DNA of 9,158 nucleotides, taken from positions 1-9,158 of the forward strand of contig SCUC01000134.1 in the NCBI GenBank assembly GCA_004322375.1, read 5' to 3'. Each line of letters begins with the position of its first letter. Positions within the stretch are counted from its first letter, which is position 1. The notes beneath the pieces were generated by a model, which searched no databases, was not told the origin of the DNA, and saw only the letters and a list, made by a program, of their open reading frames with translations. This document shows positions 7,275-9,158 of this stretch, piece after piece. The position numbers and the translations under genes were made by a program. The DNA comes from Bacteroidota bacterium (lineage in GTDB: Bacteria; Bacteroidota; Ignavibacteria; UBA10030; SZUA-254).

Positions 7275-7298
7275 TGAGGCAGATTTCCTTCTGCTTTG

Positions 7299-7337
7299 AA
7301 AAAGCGTTGCTGTGCGGCACACAGGGCGCCGCACAGC
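7299..7337 (-). terminator. Rho-independent terminator-like hairpin after the second hcp
   Basis: On the minus strand a perfect 10-bp stem (GCTGTGCGGC at 7337-7328 against GCCGCACAGC at 7318-7309) with a 9-nt loop begins 21 nt after the hcp stop codon. It is followed, after a 5-nt gap, by five T residues (7303-7299). The GC-rich stem is strong, but the T tract is short and slightly displaced, so it may be a partial terminator or an mRNA 3'-end stabiliser that lets hcp transcript accumulate above tssC. It splits an otherwise co-directional cluster. Confidence 0.6.
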
Positions 7338-7358
7338 GTTTCGGAAAAAAGATAACGA

Positions 7359-7778
7359 TTAGTTAAAATCGTTCCTAGTAAATTCAGCAGAACCTCCGCC
7401 CGCCTTATATTCTAACGAGCCGACTTTCAACTCTATGGTTTCCGTTGTCATCGCGTTTGCGGCTGTCGGGTTATGAAGCATCCAGCCGGAAACAAATCCT
7501 CGTTTAATATTGAAGGCGTATTCATCTTTAATGTCATCACCGTGGAACTCAAGGGAACCGCTTGTGAGCATATTTTTTCTGCCGTCATCATTCGTTGCAA
7601 GCCCGAACGCATCAATAAACGCTTTGTTGCTTGCGTCGCGCACAATTGTAATGGTGGCTGCGAACGTCGGTTCACGGTAAATCCCTTTTTGGTCTGACGG
7701 GGTTTCGATGGAGACCGTTACGCTCTGCACGTTGGGAACGGTTACATTTCCTATTTTTACTTGATAATCTTTAATCAT
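7359..7778 (-). CDS. hcp: Hcp-like T6SS tube protein, second copy
   Basis: This is a 139-residue paralog of the preceding gene (MIKDYQVKIGNVTV at the start, GGGSAEFTRNDFN at the end). It keeps the same landmarks, including TPSDQKGIYREPT, ATNDDGRKN, FNIKRGFVSGW and a GGGS near the C-terminus, but differs at most surface-type positions, so it is an old duplication and not a recent copy. An AAAGGAG site (7787-7793) lies 8 nt before the ATG and overlaps the tail of the first copy's transcript context. The role inferred is a tube ring subunit; it could form mixed tubes with copy one, act as a tube initiator or terminator next to VgrG, or serve as a cargo-carrying variant. A terminator-like hairpin follows its stop codon. 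Confidence 0.75.
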   Translation of the reverse strand: MIKDYQVKIGNVTVPNVQSVTVSIETPSDQKGIYREPTFAATITIVRDASNKAFIDAFGLATNDDGRKNMLTSGSLEFHGDDIKDEYAFNIKRGFVSGWMLHNPTAANAMTTETIELKVGSLEYKAGGGSAEFTRNDFN

Positions 7779-7795
7779 TGTGTTTTCTCCTTTCT

Positions 7796-8215
7796 TTATG
7801 CTCTAAGCCATTCAGGCATTTTAAAACTTTTTGAACCGCCGCCACCCTTTAAATCCATCTCGCCGATTTTAATGGTGATGATTTCCGAGAGGTGGTCGTC
7901 TCCGGGGGGCTGCTCAAACTCCCACCCGGCAATGAAACCCGACTTGATTTCAATCGTGAACGTTTCTTCAAGTTTGTTATTTTGCAGCACAACGGTGCCT
8001 GTAATGTAATTTTGACGACCGTCTTTGTTTGTCGCGTTTTCAAACATCGCTTTCGTTGGCGTGTTGCGGGCTCTGCGAACTAAGCGAAGCGTAGGAGCGG
8101 TCGTTCTCCCTTCGTAATCGCCGCGGGATCCTACCGGGGTGCTGACGCTCAAAGATACATCCTGAACTTCCTTGATTTCAACCCCAGCAATCTTTACTGA
8201 TTTAGGTTGTGGCAT
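7796..8215 (-). CDS. hcp: Hcp-like T6SS tube protein, first copy
   Basis: This is a 139-residue, beta-rich protein beginning MPQPKSVKIAGVEI and ending MPEWLRA. It aligns end to end with the next gene product: VKI, VQ-V, TP, ATN-DGR-N, IK-GF-GW, E-I-K-G and GGGS are shared, roughly a third of positions by eye. The size, the GTVVLQNN strand in the middle, and the repeated IxIK/IxIG strands near the end agree with Hcp (TssD), whose hexameric rings stack into the tube expelled by sheath contraction. It is shorter than the 160-170 residues common in proteobacteria and nearer the length of Bacteroidota Hcp. No toxin extension is present. Its neighbours are tssB upstream and the second hcp 17 nt downstream. 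A general phage or extracellular-CIS tube protein is the alternative. Confidence 0.75.
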   Translation of the reverse strand: MPQPKSVKIAGVEIKEVQDVSLSVSTPVGSRGDYEGRTTAPTLRLVRRARNTPTKAMFENATNKDGRQNYITGTVVLQNNKLEETFTIEIKSGFIAGWEFEQPPGDDHLSEIITIKIGEMDLKGGGGSKSFKMPEWLRA

Positions 8216-8223
8216 AGGTGGTT

Positions 8224-8230
8224 CTCCTTT
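8224..8230 (-). promoter_or_regulatory. Ribosome binding site fixing the start of the first hcp gene
   Basis: AAAGGAG lies 8 nt before the ATG at 8215-8213. A longer in-frame opening reaches 8320, but it would overlap the end of tssB and its extra 35 residues have no counterpart in the neighbouring Hcp paralog. This site together with the paralog alignment sets the start at 8215. The same AAAGGAG heptamer precedes tssB (8803-8809) and the second hcp (7787-7793) at almost the same distance. Confidence 0.85.
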
Positions 8231-8267
8231 TGGTTGTTTATTATGGTTGTGAATTGAAAAAAACTTT

Positions 8268-8795
8268 TTACATCTCGCTTTCAAGTTTAATGTCACCCAG
8301 CAGTTTCTGTATCCCTTCAATCTCAGCCGCTAACGATTGCAGCACTCCGTCGCGGTTGTTTTGCAGCATCTGTGCAACCTTCGGGTCTTTCAACCGTTCC
8401 TGAAGGTCTTCTAACGCCTGAAATGCCAATTGCTGGTCAAGTAACACTCGTTCCTCTTCTTGAGTTTTCGCTTTCACTACAAGATTTTCCGCACTGAAAT
8501 CGCTCATCACACCCCCTTCTTTCCCGTATTGCATAACGATGGAGGTGACGGTTTCATCCGCTTTTTCTGCACCTAAGTTGGCGAGTTTTTTCACCTCAAA
8601 TTCCATCTTTGGCTTAAACGTTGAGGCAACCTCATCTATCGAGCCACATTCTTGCGAGCTTGTATCCTCCCCGGCTGTTTCCGGATTTACTGGCGCTATA
8701 TACGTAGTAAAATTGCTGTTCAACTCTACAACACCAGGAACAGCGTTGGTAGGTAGTATGCGTTTTGCTTTATCAACATCTGCGGTTTTTCCCAT
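8268..8795 (-). CDS. tssB: T6SS small sheath subunit, TssB/VipA-like
   Basis: This is a 175-residue protein, close to the usual TssB length. The region DEVASTFKPKMEFEV (about 54-68), the MSDFSAENLV stretch (about 97-106), and the long helical C-terminus (about 112-168, rich in Q, L and E, with LQERLKDPKVAQMLQNN) match the order seen in TssB: a short FxP motif, a DFxxxxl segment, then a helical bundle. The N-terminal arginine/proline block of proteobacterial TssB is absent, which is closer to the divergent Bacteroidota form. TssB pairs with TssC to form the contractile sheath in the cytoplasm, and its C-terminal helices help hold the ClpV-accessible segment of TssC. An AAAGGAG site (8803-8809) lies 7 nt before ATG. 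It sits between clpV and hcp. The family call relies on motif order and context. Confidence 0.72.
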   Translation of the reverse strand: MGKTADVDKAKRILPTNAVPGVVELNSNFTTYIAPVNPETAGEDTSSQECGSIDEVASTFKPKMEFEVKKLANLGAEKADETVTSIVMQYGKEGGVMSDFSAENLVVKAKTQEEERVLLDQQLAFQALEDLQERLKDPKVAQMLQNNRDGVLQSLAAEIEGIQKLLGDIKLESEM

Positions 8796-8871
8796 AACGG
8801 AACTCCTTTGTACTGTTTTTTAGTGAATAATCTATGAAAAAAAATTTAACAATTCCGGAAGCAGAGCAAAA

Positions 8872-9158
8872 TTATCGAAGCTCGATTTGGAACGTATCTT
8901 CGGTACCGCGCACGATGATTTGTTCCGGTAAATACGCGCCGCCAAGCTGCTGGCGCTTTTTGAGAATCTCCGTCGCCATCTGGCTTGCAAGCTCGGTATC
9001 TATATATGTTGTGACCGATCGCGCCCCGAATTCTTTTTGATACCCCTTGCTGACAATCATATCTTTCGCAGCTTGTTCGACTTCGAACGTTACAGGCTTC
9101 GCTCCCGGCGACTTTGAAAACTCACGGCTATAGCCTGCAAATTTTTGTTCTATTAACT
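8872..9158 (-). CDS. clpV: ClpV/ClpB-type AAA+ ATPase, C-terminal end (partial)
   Basis: The frame is open from the window edge and ends at TAA (8874-8872), giving 94 residues; the start lies outside the window. The visible protein contains GYQKEFGARSV followed by TYIDTELASQMATEIL and ends in an acidic/hydrophobic tail (DTFQIELR). In ClpB/ClpV proteins a GYxxxFGAR stretch holds the sensor-2 arginine of the second AAA+ module, followed by the small C-terminal helical domain, and this fits that pattern. In a T6SS the enzyme (TssH) uses ATP to extract and recycle TssB/TssC from contracted sheaths in the cytoplasm. Because a tssB-like gene begins 76 nt downstream, ClpV is preferred over a housekeeping ClpB. 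The N-terminal domain that separates ClpV from ClpB is not visible, so that assignment rests on context. Confidence 0.85.
   Translation of the reverse strand, partial: LIEQKFAGYSREFSKSPGAKPVTFEVEQAAKDMIVSKGYQKEFGARSVTTYIDTELASQMATEILKKRQQLGGAYLPEQIIVRGTEDTFQIELR

Noticed and set aside
8216..8320. N-terminal extension of the first hcp gene to an upstream ATG
   Set aside because: It overlaps the tssB end, is not matched by the second Hcp, and the strong AAAGGAG site points to the ATG at 8215.
5592..9158. Extracellular contractile injection system (Afp/PVC-like) instead of T6SS
   Set aside because: TssB, TssF and TssG-like proteins and a ClpV-type ATPase favour T6SS; two tube proteins alone do not outweigh this, though no membrane-complex gene is visible to settle it.

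Overview
The window is one strand of a contractile injection locus. Every convincing gene lies on the minus strand, so it reads from base 9158 down to base 1. In transcription order: the 3' end of a ClpV-type AAA+ ATPase, a small sheath protein (TssB-like), two tandem Hcp-like tube proteins, a roughly 335-bp non-coding interval, a large sheath protein (TssC-like), VgrG spike, a 168-residue unassigned protein in the usual TssE slot, TssF, TssG, a 110-residue unassigned protein, and the start of a PAAR-tip protein cut off by the window edge. This is most of a type VI secretion system (T6SS) tail, sheath, baseplate and recycling ATPase. No membrane-complex gene (TssJ/L/M or the Bacteroidota TssN-R set) and no TssK is visible here.

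How the genes work together: TssB/TssC polymerise as a contractile sheath around an Hcp tube. VgrG with a PAAR tip caps the tube. TssF/TssG (and possibly the 168-residue protein as a TssE-like subunit) build the baseplate, and ClpV disassembles the contracted sheath. The tight spacing (5-nt gap vgrG to the 168-aa gene, 14-nt overlap into tssF, 4-nt GTGA overlap tssF/tssG) indicates translational coupling in the baseplate half.

Organism: not assignable from this window. The short Hcp proteins, the TssB lacking the usual N-terminal proteobacterial block, and the compact TssF/TssG look like the non-proteobacterial T6SS lineage known from Bacteroidota (T6SSiii), or something allied to it. However, several genes have strong AAAGGAG or GGAGGAGG ribosome binding sites, which classical Bacteroidia usually lack, so a deeper relative (for example Chlorobiota/Ignavibacteria-like) or another phylum is plausible. 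This is inference.

The interval 7023-7358 is the only long non-coding stretch. It contains a terminator-like hairpin just after the second hcp gene, and a composite inverted repeat (7140-7274) enclosing a pair of inverted GTAG-plus-hairpin units that looks like a REP doublet (REPIN/BIME). The two units have different but fully compensated stems. The best leads are this repeat, the tandem Hcp pair, and the two unassigned proteins at 3211-3717 and 396-728.
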